Positions 16,070 to 22,656 of a DNA stretch of 22,656 nt are shown piece after piece. Position numbers and translations under genes: made by a program. The notes below the pieces were generated by a model. That model was given only the letters and a program-made list of their open reading frames with translations. It did no database searches and was not told the DNA's origin. This DNA comes from JACCTH01 sp050741915 (GTDB lineage Bacteria; Actinomycetota; Acidimicrobiia; Spongiisociales; ZC4RG35), in NCBI GenBank assembly GCA_050741915.1, contig JBOGEX010000114.1:1-22656 (forward strand). The letters are read 5' to 3'. How positions within the stretch are numbered: position 1 is the stretch's first letter; every line of letters starts with the position of its first letter.

Positions 16070-16166
16070 TTCCTCTTCGTCCAAAAGGTCTAGAGGCGAG
16101 CCGCCTGCGGGTAGGCCACCGCTGGCTGTCGGCCCTACGTCCGATTTACGTCCCAGGGTTCGGGAC
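16065..16166 (+). repeat. Repeat copy 2, block B (diverged part)
   Basis: This stretch aligns with the minus strand of 1303-1397. TCTAGAGGCGAGCCG (16089-16103) and CTGTCGG-CCCTAC are the conserved cores. GTAGGCC can pair with GGCCCTAC with one bulged C, closing a hairpin over the variable part. Short TACGTCC and GGGTTC elements follow. The same A-then-B order in both copies shows that the repeat unit is about 230-260 bp with a divergent middle. Its function is unknown. Confidence 0.6.
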
Positions 16167-16220
16167 GGTGTCCAACAACACCCCACAGCCCAGAAAAGGA
16201 CCCGCCACGGCTCTATGTAA

Positions 16221-16236
16221 CATAACGAGGATTATG
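16221..16236. other. Short dyad CATAA-N6-TTATG
   Basis: A perfect 5-bp inverted repeat with a 6-nt centre lies in a locally AT-richer patch of the gdh-DHFR gap. It could be a protein-binding site or chance. Nothing else supports it. Confidence 0.2.
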
Positions 16237-16294
16237 GGCGCTTTTTCCCAGCCGCCCCGGTGCGCGACGGGGAAGGCCTGGTCGGGCGTTGTTG

Positions 16295-16316
16295 CCGCGG
16301 TATCTCAGCGCCGCGG
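16295..16316. other. CCGCGG hairpin across the reductase stop codon
   Basis: CCGCGG at 16295-16300 and at 16311-16316 can pair around a 10-nt loop that contains the stop codon of the DHFR-like gene. No T tract follows on the minus strand, so intrinsic termination is not shown. It may still protect the 3' end or help termination. Confidence 0.3.
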
Positions 16317-16859
16317 TCGGTATGTCGCGATGACCACGCCACTGCTGGTCGGCCGGGCACTCACCAGTTCGAGCTTTTTGAGCTTGGTGTCGTCGGCGAA
16401 GAGTTTTTTACGCCCCTCGCCCGCGATCACTGGGTGGATGAGTAGCACCAGCTCATCGAGCAGGTCCTGATCCAATAGCGACCTGACAAGACCCGGGCTG
16501 CCGGCAACTGCAATTCCCTTGCCCTGACCGGTTTTGAGATCGTCGACCGCAACGGCGAGGTCGCCCTTGATGAGGGTGCTATTCGCCCAATCGTCGACGT
16601 TTTCCAGAGTGGTTGAGGCGACGTACTTGGGCGAATTGTTGATCCAGTTCGCAAAGCCCACGTCTTCGCCGCTGGTTACGGTCGGCCAGTACCCGGCCCA
16701 CTCGGTGTAGGTCACCCGACCGAGAAGGATTGTGTCGGTGGTTTCCAGTGTCGTGGTCAAGGCCTCGCCCATCTCCTCGTCGAAGTCGAACTGCCACTTA
16801 TCCGGCGATTCGGCGACGCCGTCAAGCGAGATGAAAAGACCCGAGACCAGGTTGCGCAT
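16305..16859 (-). CDS. Dihydrofolate reductase-fold (RibD C-terminal-like) protein
   Basis: This 184-residue protein belongs to the DHFR/RibD-C reductase superfamily. The opening RNLVSGLFISLDGVAESPD (2-20), LLGRVTYTEW (45-54), IAVAGSPGLVRSLL (116-129) and HPVIAGEGRKKLF (142-154) are typical of the single-domain YyaP/YwjB-like group. Members bind NADPH, but physiological substrates are mostly unknown, and true folate reduction is not implied. The start is ATG 16859, preceded by GGAGGAGG; the frame is open 16 codons further, but without such a site. It stands alone on the minus strand, convergent with gdh across the repeat-bearing gap. An operator-like dyad lies just upstream. Confidence 0.88.
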   Translation of the reverse strand: MRNLVSGLFISLDGVAESPDKWQFDFDEEMGEALTTTLETTDTILLGRVTYTEWAGYWPTVTSGEDVGFANWINNSPKYVASTTLENVDDWANSTLIKGDLAVAVDDLKTGQGKGIAVAGSPGLVRSLLDQDLLDELVLLIHPVIAGEGRKKLFADDTKLKKLELVSARPTSSGVVIATYRPRR

Positions 16860-16872
16860 GTCTTCCTCCTCC

Positions 16873-16888
16873 GTAGGTTTTACCTTAC
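16873..16888. promoter_or_regulatory. Operator-like dyad upstream of the DHFR-fold gene
   Basis: On the minus strand the sequence GTAAGGTAAAACCTAC is a near-palindrome (AGGT-AAA-ACCT core, one unpaired base in the flanks). It lies 14-29 nt before the ATG, directly upstream of the Shine-Dalgarno sequence, where a repressor could act. No regulator gene is adjacent. Confidence 0.3.
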
Positions 16889-16948
16889 TTTCGCAGGCGC
16901 CAACCAATCAAAGGCCAGAAATCTTGAATGCTTTCGCCGGACTGTCGG

Positions 16949-17878
16949 TTAGTAGGTGCCGAGACGCTCCAGCAGATTCGCCGCGAAGGTCTCGCTGTCG
17001 AGATCGATACCTACCGTTGCGTTTGGGGTTTGACCGGTGACGTGCCAGCGGTCGACGACAGTTCGACCCCGGCACAGGTCGGACTGGGTTTCCACTGTGA
17101 CATGGCAATCGACCGTTTCGACCAGATCCGGCCAAATCAAATGGGCGATGGCTAGGGCATCGTGGATCGGCACTCCCCCGCAGGTGTCGTAATGACGCGG
17201 ATGATTGACGAGGAAGAAATCGAGCAGCTCGGCGACAAACTTGCCGACGGCACCGGTTGCGCGTAGTAGGTCGGCGTGGCCAGCGTTGAGGAGCGCCTTG
17301 TGGGTTACATCGAGGCCCATCATCGTGACCGGAAGACCTGAGTGAAAAACTCGATGGGCCGCCTCGGGATCGACATAGATATTGAACTCAGCCGCGGGCG
17401 TGACGTTGCCAGTGCCGATGGCTCCTCCCATGAGGACTATGCGAGCTATCTGAGACCCGATGTCCGGATAGCTGTTCAAAAGAACGGCGATATTGGTTAG
17501 CGGTCCTACCGGTACCAAGGTGACAGGTTCGGCTGAGGAGGAGATCTTCTCGGCGAGAAAGTCAACCGCATGGACGGAGACCGGCCTCGCCTTCGGTTCG
17601 GGAAGCATGGGTCCGTCGAGCCCACTTTCGCCGTGAACGTTGGCCGCGATCTGGAGAGGGCGATAGAGCGGTCGCGAGAAGCCAGCGGCGACCGGGACCT
17701 CGGTGCATTGGGCGAGTCCCAAGACTCTCAGGGCGTTAGGGGTGGTCTTATCTATTCCCACGTTGCCGGCGACTGTGGTCACACCGAGAACATCGAGCTC
17801 GGGACTGGCGAGAGCGAGGAGCAACGCGATCGCATCGTCGTGACCGGGGTCGCAGTCGATGAGAACCGGAACAGCCAT
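16949..17878 (-). CDS. Inosine/uridine-preferring nucleoside hydrolase family protein
   Basis: The 309-residue product is a nucleoside hydrolase that splits the N-glycosidic bond of ribonucleosides to base and ribose. The calcium-binding aspartate cluster DCDPGHDD (8-15) is intact, with N39 in AGNV, N166 in AEFNIYVDPEAA (163-173) and D240 in PIHDALAIA. The length is normal for the family. Base preference cannot be read from the sequence. The ATG shares one base with the stop of the upstream ribokinase gene (TGATG), so the two are translationally coupled. That fits salvage: the hydrolase releases ribose and the kinase phosphorylates it. No nucleoside transporter is visible in the window. Confidence 0.94.
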   Translation of the reverse strand: MAVPVLIDCDPGHDDAIALLLALASPELDVLGVTTVAGNVGIDKTTPNALRVLGLAQCTEVPVAAGFSRPLYRPLQIAANVHGESGLDGPMLPEPKARPVSVHAVDFLAEKISSSAEPVTLVPVGPLTNIAVLLNSYPDIGSQIARIVLMGGAIGTGNVTPAAEFNIYVDPEAAHRVFHSGLPVTMMGLDVTHKALLNAGHADLLRATGAVGKFVAELLDFFLVNHPRHYDTCGGVPIHDALAIAHLIWPDLVETVDCHVTVETQSDLCRGRTVVDRWHVTGQTPNATVGIDLDSETFAANLLERLGTY

Positions 17879-18723
17879 CAGCGCAGAATGGCGTCGACCT
17901 GCTCGACCGTTGGGAGCGAAGGCTGCGCCCCTTCCTTGGTGGTCGCCAGGGCACCTGCCGCCACTGCCCTGGTCAGTGCCATCTCGGGAGTCAGATCAGC
18001 CAGTAAGCCGACCGTGAGCGCTGCCACCAGGCAATCGCCGGCACCAACCGTATCTACTGCATCCACCGGAGGCGGGACCGCACTGGCCACCTGGCGCCCG
18101 TGCCGGAATAGAACCGCACCGGCCGGCCCGCGGGTGATGGCGACCAGGCCTTTGCAGTCCTCGAGGTCTTCGCCTAGGGCGGCGTGCTCGACCTCGTTGA
18201 CCACGACCAGGTCGGCGCGCCGCCATACGTCCGCGGGCACTTTCCGCGCTGGGGCCGCGTTCACACAAAGAAAACCCGAACACGTTGCCGCCACGGCAGA
18301 AACGGTCTCGATCGGAATCTCGAGTTGGCAGATCACCGACTCCCCCGACTTGAGCTCGACCGCATCCGGCGTCAGCGATCGGTTCGCTCCCGGTGCCACC
18401 GCGATCGAGTTCTCCCCGTTCTCGGAGACGATGATCATCGCCGTCCCGGTGGGAAGAGACTCGTGCGCCCAGCATCGACTCAGGTCAACCCCCTCGTCTT
18501 CGAGTAGACCGAGGGCGATCTCGGCCGCCTCGTCATCGCCTACTGCCGCCACCAAGCCGACTTCAGCCCCAAGCCGTCGTGCCGCCAGCGCCTGATTTCC
18601 TCCCTTCCCCCCGGGGTGGCGAGAAAAGACTCCGCCGGTGACCGTCTCCCCTGGCACGGGCAGGGTTTTGACCCTCATCACCAGGTCGAGGTTGACGCTT
18701 CCGACGACCGTTACCGCGACCAT
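17878..18723 (-). CDS. rbsK: Ribokinase (PfkB family sugar kinase)
   Basis: The 281-residue product is a PfkB-type kinase with ribokinase features. VVGSVNLDLVMRV (6-18) is the N-terminal sugar-binding strand, HPGGKGGNQALAARRLGA (36-53) the first PfkB signature, VVNEVEH (174-180) the N-x-x-E region, and DTVGAGD (224-230) the anion hole with catalytic base D230. GGKGGNQA points to ribokinase rather than fructokinase. It would convert ribose to ribose 5-phosphate. It is slightly shorter than typical ribokinase (about 300), mainly in loops. The nucleoside hydrolase follows with a 1-nt overlap. The start ATG 18723 has no Shine-Dalgarno sequence and faces the YbaK gene across 38 bp, so a leaderless transcript is possible. 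Confidence 0.92.
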   Translation of the reverse strand: MVAVTVVGSVNLDLVMRVKTLPVPGETVTGGVFSRHPGGKGGNQALAARRLGAEVGLVAAVGDDEAAEIALGLLEDEGVDLSRCWAHESLPTGTAMIIVSENGENSIAVAPGANRSLTPDAVELKSGESVICQLEIPIETVSAVAATCSGFLCVNAAPARKVPADVWRRADLVVVNEVEHAALGEDLEDCKGLVAITRGPAGAVLFRHGRQVASAVPPPVDAVDTVGAGDCLVAALTVGLLADLTPEMALTRAVAAGALATTKEGAQPSLPTVEQVDAILR

Positions 18724-18761
18724 ATCGTTTCGACGTTAGCCAGGGATACACTCGCCACCCC

Positions 18762-19271
18762 TTGACTAGACCCGATCCCCGAGTCATCGCTCATCTCGAT
18801 GCGATCGGCGAGCCCTACGAGGTTTTGCCGTGCGATCCCAGCCTCGCCGACACGGCCGCCTTCTGTGCGGCCTATGGCATTCCCCCAGAGCAGTCGGCCA
18901 ACGCCATTCTGGTGGCTTCGCGACGGCCCGTCGGCGCGGCGGTGGTTTGTTTGGTTCTGGCGACCGATCGACTCGACGTCAACGGCGAGATCAGACGGCG
19001 GTTGGGGGTCAAGAAGGCATCGTTTGCTCCCGCCGCAGAGACCGTGGCGGCCACCGGGATGGAGATCGGCGGGGTTACCCCGTTCGGTCTGCCGAATGGC
19101 TTGAGAGTGTGGATCGATCAGAAAGTGATGGATCCGCCCTGGGTCATAGTCGGAGCGGGTACCCGCGAGGCCAAGATCAAGGTCGTCCCTTCAATCTTTG
19201 ATCGTCTCGAGAGTGCTTCCGTCATCGATGGACTTGCGTTCCGAACCGAGGAGAGCCCGCCTAACGAGTAG
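18762..19271 (+). CDS. YbaK/EbsC-type aminoacyl-tRNA deacylase domain protein
   Basis: The 169-residue product is a free-standing YbaK/ProX-type editing domain, a family that hydrolyses mischarged aminoacyl-tRNA. GVKKASFA (82-89) holds the conserved lysine, followed by AATGMEIGGVTPFGLP (96-111), and VIVGAGTREAKIKV (128-141) is the C-terminal strand. Specificity cannot be inferred. TTG 18762 is the only reasonable start; no in-frame ATG or GTG lies near, and no Shine-Dalgarno sequence precedes it. TACACT about 11 nt upstream could be a -10 element of a leaderless transcript. Its last 81 bp overlap the convergent SURF1 gene, an unusually long tail-to-tail overlap. Confidence 0.88.
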   Translation: MTRPDPRVIAHLDAIGEPYEVLPCDPSLADTAAFCAAYGIPPEQSANAILVASRRPVGAAVVCLVLATDRLDVNGEIRRRLGVKKASFAPAAETVAATGMEIGGVTPFGLPNGLRVWIDQKVMDPPWVIVGAGTREAKIKVVPSIFDRLESASVIDGLAFRTEESPPNE

Positions 19272-19943
19272 GCCGTAGCCAACGATTCCAATGACGACGA
19301 AGCTGAACCATTGAATGGCGTACGAGAGGTGGTTGCCCTCGGAGCCGAAGTCAGGCGGTGGCAGCGCAATCGGAAGCTCGTTCGCGTCTCCGTTCTGCAA
19401 GACCAAGTAAACCGGGAGAACGTCCCCACCTCCAATCGCCCCGATGTCGACCCTGCGGAAGATGGGCCTCTCCCCCGCCGGTGCTCCCGGACGGGCGGCA
19501 TCCCGTTGGGTCAACCCTGCGATTTCGACCTCCCCCACCGGTGGAGACGGCGCCACTGGTACCTGATCCATCTGGAAGGGAACCCACCCGCGATTGACCA
19601 ACACTGTTTTCCCGCTGACGAGGTCGAAGGGAGTAATCACGTGGAAGCCGGCGGTTCCGTTGAGTACCTGCGATCGAATCAGCACCTCGCCTTCCGGTCG
19701 GTACTCCCCGGCAGCGGTTGCAGGCCGGTTGGCGAGACTTTCGAAGTCGTCACCCGCTGCCTCGACTAGATCGTCAATTGGAGCCGCATCCTCCGACAAC
19801 CGAGCAGCCATCACGGAGTTCCCGAGGCGTCTCTCCTCAAGGCGCCGAAGCTGCCAAAAGCCGAAGTTGATGAAAAGGAGTGCCAAGGAAAGCGCGACCA
19901 CGTGGGCCATCAACCATTTCTTGCTCAGCAGCGGGCTCGGCAT
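19191..19943 (-). CDS. SURF1 family cytochrome oxidase assembly protein
   Basis: The 250-residue product has the SURF1 plan: a transmembrane helix near residues 11-31 ending in FGFWQLRRLEERR, a large outer domain, and a second helix near 207-227 (SYAIQWFSFVVIGIVGYGLL). LVNRGWVPF in the middle is the most typical motif. SURF1 aids haem a insertion and assembly of aa3-type terminal oxidases, so an aerobic respiratory chain is expected; no oxidase gene is in the window. Its C-terminal 27 codons are antisense to the end of the YbaK gene. The 69-residue gene ends 13 nt upstream on the same strand. Confidence 0.93.
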   Translation of the reverse strand: MPSPLLSKKWLMAHVVALSLALLFINFGFWQLRRLEERRLGNSVMAARLSEDAAPIDDLVEAAGDDFESLANRPATAAGEYRPEGEVLIRSQVLNGTAGFHVITPFDLVSGKTVLVNRGWVPFQMDQVPVAPSPPVGEVEIAGLTQRDAARPGAPAGERPIFRRVDIGAIGGGDVLPVYLVLQNGDANELPIALPPPDFGSEGNHLSYAIQWFSFVVIGIVGYGLLVRRALLGSERKSIDDGSTLETIKD

Positions 19944-19956
19944 CCCGGCCCGGCTT

Positions 19957-20166
19957 TCAGGCGGCTAACGAGGGATCCTCGTCGTCCGCGCCGAGAAGAG
20001 CTTCGGCTACGGCCAGGGGCTCACCCTCTCCACGCACCGCCACCGGCGAGGCCATCCATTCGAGGAGAGCGGCGTTGGTGGGATGGCCGGCGTCGGCCAG
20101 AGCGCGGGCGAGGTCGTCGGTCCAATGCCATCGCTTGGTGCTGTGGGAATACTCGTGGTTGGACAT
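19957..20166 (-). CDS. Small hypothetical protein, 69 residues
   Basis: I do not recognise this protein. It starts with a His-rich MSNHEYSHSTKRWHW, continues with an Ala/Leu-rich helical stretch (about 18-38) and ends acidic (GADDEDPSLAA). It has no signal peptide or membrane segment. It is likely real because GAGGAGG lies 7 nt before the ATG, the best ribosome-binding site in this part of the window. It sits in line with SURF1 (13-nt gap) and may be cotranscribed with it. Confidence 0.65.
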   Translation of the reverse strand: MSNHEYSHSTKRWHWTDDLARALADAGHPTNAALLEWMASPVAVRGEGEPLAVAEALLGADDEDPSLAA

Positions 20167-20244
20167 GACAGCACCTCCTCGCGACTTGGGAACGGTGTCA
20201 TGGTACGAGCGATGTCAAGGCACTGAAATGCCGAGGGCGATGGG

Positions 20245-21024
20245 CTAGGAGCCGAGTCGATCCTTCAACTCGTCAAGACCGGGAAGCGATGAATTCTCCC
20301 GATCGATGGCGTCGACCAACTTCTTCGCCGCCGCTTTGTCGTTGGCTGCCAGCGCCACCCGCGCTGCCACATACCAACGCCTGACTTCAGACTCGGAAGC
20401 AGGGCTGATCAATCGACCGGGCTTGATCACCCGCCACGCTTCGGCGACCCTGCCGAGATCGAGAAGATGGCTGGCGTAGACCACGGCCGCCTCGCGCTCG
20501 GTGTCCTTGTCGCCTCCCAGTTCTCGAAAAAGCGCATAGGTTTTGTCGACATCTGCGTTGCGCTTGAGGGCACGCAGGCAATCCAGTTCGACGGGCATGT
20601 GCAAGGTCTCACCCGTGAAGCGCCGATAGGCCCGCAGTTCTTGCAAAGCCGGTGACCAGTTCTCGAGGTAGTAATAGGAGAGGCCGAGCAGTTCGCGGGC
20701 TAGCGCCGCTCGGGGGGCAAGTGCCTTGACTTGGGTGAGGTGATCGACGGCGGCTCGAAACCGCTCGTCGGCGAAGCGGGCGATCCCCTCCTCCATGTGC
20801 TGCAACGCCGCCGGTCGGCGGTCGCGGGGTGTGGACCGATTGAGATCGTCGCGAACCCACCGCGGGAGGTTGCCCTCCGGAACGGCTGTGATCATCTTCC
20901 GCTCCGGCGGTCGGGACTGCCGGTCCTCGGGCCGGCGCGGCTCGTCTCGTCGTGGTCGACGCGCTTGTTCGGACCTGGCCGCCGGCCGAGGCCGTCTCCT
21001 GTCTCCGTTTTGTCTGCCGGTCAC
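20245..21024 (-). CDS. Tetratricopeptide-like repeat protein with basic N-terminal tail
   Basis: The 259-residue product has two parts. Residues 1-43 are a disordered tail very rich in Arg, Pro, Asp and Glu. Residues about 72-255 form regular helical hairpins typical of TPR units; examples are FRAAVDHLTQVKALAPRAAL (89-108), the following LGLSYYYLENWSPALQEL, and AAKKLVDAIDREN near the end. No signal peptide or membrane helix is seen, so it is probably a cytoplasmic scaffold; the basic tail could contact nucleic acid or acidic protein. The start is GTG 21024; the internal ATG at residue 44 (20895) would remove the tail. It lies 63 nt after the hotdog gene and 78 bp before the small hypothetical gene. 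Confidence 0.8.
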   Translation of the reverse strand: MTGRQNGDRRRPRPAARSEQARRPRRDEPRRPEDRQSRPPERKMITAVPEGNLPRWVRDDLNRSTPRDRRPAALQHMEEGIARFADERFRAAVDHLTQVKALAPRAALARELLGLSYYYLENWSPALQELRAYRRFTGETLHMPVELDCLRALKRNADVDKTYALFRELGGDKDTEREAAVVYASHLLDLGRVAEAWRVIKPGRLISPASESEVRRWYVAARVALAANDKAAAKKLVDAIDRENSSLPGLDELKDRLGS

Positions 21025-21087
21025 GATGGGCCTATGTGAACATGGCGGAGCGGAGCTTTGACAGGACCCTTTGGGATGCAGATGATT

Positions 21088-22215
21088 TCAAGCTTGAAGC
21101 AACTCATCGGGGCGGCGCCCGCGCATCAGCTCGCTTACTCCTCCCGGGACGACCAGCGCCGAGCACGTGGCCATAGCGACCCGTTTCCCGTCGGAGCCGA
21201 TCAGGTCGGAGGATGCGATGCGGAGTCGTCGGCCCGCGTGTTGCACTTGAGACGTGATCGTAACGTTGCCGCTGTTGACCAGGGCGGGACGAATGAACCG
21301 GACGTTCATATCAAGAGTGGCGAAGACCTCTCCCGGCCCAATCGTGGAATAGACAGCGGAGCCCATTGCAGCTTCCGCCATCCAGGCCAGGACTCCACCA
21401 TAAAGCGCCGGGCCTCCGGCAGAGAACCACGGTGAGGTAGGGAATTGACCCACGACCAGACCAGGTTCGGTTAACCCCCACTGCGGGGAGAAGAGCCGAA
21501 AATAGTTGGGGGTCACCTCGCCGGCTATGAGCCGTTGCTGAAGTTCGATGGGCTTTCCGTTGATGACCGACTCCAGGTCGAGGTAGCCGTCGCCCGGAGC
21601 TTCGCGCAGATAAGGATCGGGGGGATCATTGGGGCCGGTGGCCGGCTCCGGGTAAGCGGTCGCGGGGTCGACCGACACGTCGAGAATCAAACAGCGGGTT
21701 GTCCCGTAACCCATTTGCCGTCCCTGCTGGTCAGCAATCTCGACCGCGGCCAAACCCACCTGCCGCCCCTGGTGGATGCTGATAGCTCGGCCGACAATGT
21801 TTCCGGTTTCGCGCGTGCATGGGCGGACAAAAGAGAGGTTGAGCTCCGAAGTCGTGACGATTTTTCCTGGGGGAAGTCCGGTGTAGATGGCGGCCCCAAG
21901 CGGAGCATCCGCTACGAGAGCGAACGCCCCGGCCCAAACCAGTCCGAAGGCGTCCTCGAGCCAGCGAGTGATAGGCATCGAGTAGGTTGACTTGCCCAGG
22001 CCGTAATCTGTCGGATGGAGCCCGAAGAGCCGCGAAATCGGTGGACCAGGAAGCTCGCCACGCACATAACGCCGAGCTCCTTCGAGCCCGGTGGATTGGA
22101 GTGCTCTGAGGTCGCCGATCGCACCTCGGACCGGCTCATCGATGACTGTCCACATCTTTCGCACCTTATCGTCGAGAGACGTCGTCTCGTCCTCGGGAGG
22201 CGATCTGGCTTTCAC
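21088..22215 (-). CDS. Tandem hotdog-fold (PaaI-like thioesterase) protein
   Basis: This 375-residue protein has two hotdog domains of the 4HBT/PaaI type, at about 85-180 and 240-356. They carry parallel motifs: APLGAAIYTGLPPGKIVTTS...LNLSFVRP (104-132) and AAMGSAVYSTIGPGEVFATL...MNVRFIRP (282-310), so it probably arose by duplication. Such proteins usually hydrolyse acyl-CoA thioesters; the substrate is unknown. The frame is open to ATG 22254, but that codon lies in the loop of the rRNA-operon hairpin. GTG 22215, with AGGGG spaced 5 nt upstream, is the better start. The gene lies 60 nt downstream of 5S rRNA on the same strand. Confidence 0.85.
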   Translation of the reverse strand: MKARSPPEDETTSLDDKVRKMWTVIDEPVRGAIGDLRALQSTGLEGARRYVRGELPGPPISRLFGLHPTDYGLGKSTYSMPITRWLEDAFGLVWAGAFALVADAPLGAAIYTGLPPGKIVTTSELNLSFVRPCTRETGNIVGRAISIHQGRQVGLAAVEIADQQGRQMGYGTTRCLILDVSVDPATAYPEPATGPNDPPDPYLREAPGDGYLDLESVINGKPIELQQRLIAGEVTPNYFRLFSPQWGLTEPGLVVGQFPTSPWFSAGGPALYGGVLAWMAEAAMGSAVYSTIGPGEVFATLDMNVRFIRPALVNSGNVTITSQVQHAGRRLRIASSDLIGSDGKRVAMATCSALVVPGGVSELMRGRRPDELLQA

Positions 22216-22234
22216 AGTCGCCCCTAAGGGAACG

Positions 22235-22267
22235 TCGAAGGGGGCCGTTTGCACGGCCCCCCTTCGA
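22235..22267 (-). terminator. Strong hairpin after the rRNA operon
   Basis: Arms 22235-22248 and 22253-22267 pair over 14 bp (TCGAAGGGGGCCGT against its complement, one bulged C) around a 4-nt loop. It lies directly after 5S rRNA on the minus strand. The A run at 22267-22272 reads as T's before the hairpin on the minus strand, and no T tract follows it, so this is not a textbook intrinsic terminator. Position and stability still suggest rRNA processing or termination. Confidence 0.6.
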
Positions 22268-22275
22268 AAAAACTG

Positions 22276-22391
22276 CCCGGCGGTGACCTACTCTCCCAGG
22301 GGGTTGCCCCCCAAGTACCATCGGCGCTGTCTGGTTTCACTTCCGTGTTCGGAATGGGAACGGGTGGTTCCCAGACGCTAACGCCACCGGA
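22276..22391 (-). rRNA. rrf: 5S ribosomal RNA
   Basis: The minus strand reads a complete 5S rRNA of about 116 nt. It begins TCCGGTGGCG, contains the loop region CCCATTCCGAACACGGAAGT, and ends GAGAGTAGGTCACCGCCGGG; first and last segments pair as helix I. It lies about 55 nt after 23S rRNA in the normal bacterial order. Ends are estimated from helix I. Confidence 0.95.
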
Positions 22392-22449
22392 CAAATCACT
22401 GAGTGCACCTTGAGCACTCCATAGCGAGCACATTCATCTTGAATTCAAT

Positions 22450-22656
22450 CCAAGCCCTCGGCCGATTAGTACCGGTCGGCTGAATGCATTACTGCACTTA
22501 CACCTCCGGCCTATCAACCTGGTCGTCTGCCAGGGGCCTTACCGGGTTAATCCCGTGGGAGATCTCATCTCAGGGTGGGTTTCGCACTTAGATGCCTTCA
22601 GCGCTTATCCCTTCCGTACATAGCAAACGAGCCATGCTCTTGGCAGAACAACTCGC
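22450..22656 (-). rRNA. rrl: 23S ribosomal RNA, 3' end (partial)
   Basis: The reverse complement of this stretch is the conserved 3' end of 23S rRNA, including the segment complementary to GGATAAGCGCTGAAGGCATC-type domain VI sequence and the terminal CGGCCGAGGGCTTGG region. It runs off the right edge, so about 200 nt are present. The exact mature 3' end is estimated. This is the best sequence in the window for taxonomic placement. Confidence 0.93.

Noticed and set aside
15281..16093. 270-codon plus-strand frame overlapping the gdh 3' end and repeat copy 2
   Set aside because: Most of it is an alternative frame of the well-supported dehydrogenase gene, then repeat DNA; no domain is recognisable.
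15765..16304. tRNA gene or CRISPR array in the large gap
   Set aside because: No cloverleaf with a T-loop GGTTCGAATC-type motif and no regularly spaced repeats were seen; GGGTTCGGGAC in block B resembles a T-loop, but no acceptor stem or anticodon arm fits around it.
22216..22254. ATG 22254 as start of the hotdog protein
   Set aside because: The codon lies in the loop of the post-rRNA hairpin; GTG 22215 has a properly spaced AGGGG.
1..22656. Mobile element or defence island
   Set aside because: No transposase, integrase, toxin-antitoxin, restriction or nuclease defence genes were found; only the 104-bp repeat pair suggests movement.

Overview
The window is high-GC, densely packed bacterial chromosome with short spacers, many 1-8 nt stop/start overlaps and many GTG/TTG starts. 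It has a 1,588-residue NAD-glutamate dehydrogenase of the very large type, a SURF1 protein, a two-subunit AcnX hydrolyase and one end of an rRNA operon. These suggest a high-GC Gram-positive bacterium of the Actinomycetota, perhaps an uncultured Acidimicrobiia-like lineage. That placement is inference: the 23S fragment would settle it, and no search could be run. No transposase, integrase, phage gene, CRISPR array or tRNA was seen.

Layout. (1) 1-2338: a partial lipoprotein (-), yqgE (+), a 355-bp non-coding stretch with repeat copy 1, then rnhB (+). (2) 2335-7349: a tightly coupled minus-strand operon, transcribed in the order Fes-like esterase, ATP-grasp protein, small COG4947-like esterase, amylosucrase-like GH13 enzyme. 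The last three genes overlap by 1-4 nt. This is the best candidate in the window for an undescribed pathway. (3) 7389-15764: a plus-strand run of a polytopic membrane protein with buried His/Asp motifs, AcnX large and small subunits, a galE-like epimerase and the giant NAD-glutamate dehydrogenase. (4) 15765-16304: a 540-bp non-coding stretch with repeat copy 2, inverted relative to copy 1. (5) 16305-18723 (-): a DHFR/RibD-C family reductase, then a ribokinase plus nucleoside hydrolase pair for nucleoside salvage. (6) 18762-22215: a YbaK-type deacylase (+) whose 3' end overlaps surf1 (-) by 81 bp, then a 69-residue unknown protein, a TPR protein and a tandem-hotdog protein, all minus. (7) 22235-22656 (-): the 3' end of 23S rRNA, 5S rRNA and a strong hairpin.

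Functional links. The amylosucrase-like enzyme would transfer glucosyl units from sucrose, an ATP-grasp enzyme would ligate a carboxylate to an amine or other nucleophile, and the two alpha/beta hydrolases would cleave or transfer acyl groups. Together they suggest making or remodelling a glucosylated, amide- or ester-bearing compound; no single step is proven. The nucleoside hydrolase and ribokinase would turn nucleosides into base plus ribose 5-phosphate.

The other main point is a 104-bp sequence present twice in opposite orientation, at 1433-1536 and 15907-16010, with one mismatch. Each copy is followed by a second, more diverged conserved block. The pair brackets the rnhB-to-gdh segment and has no coding explanation.
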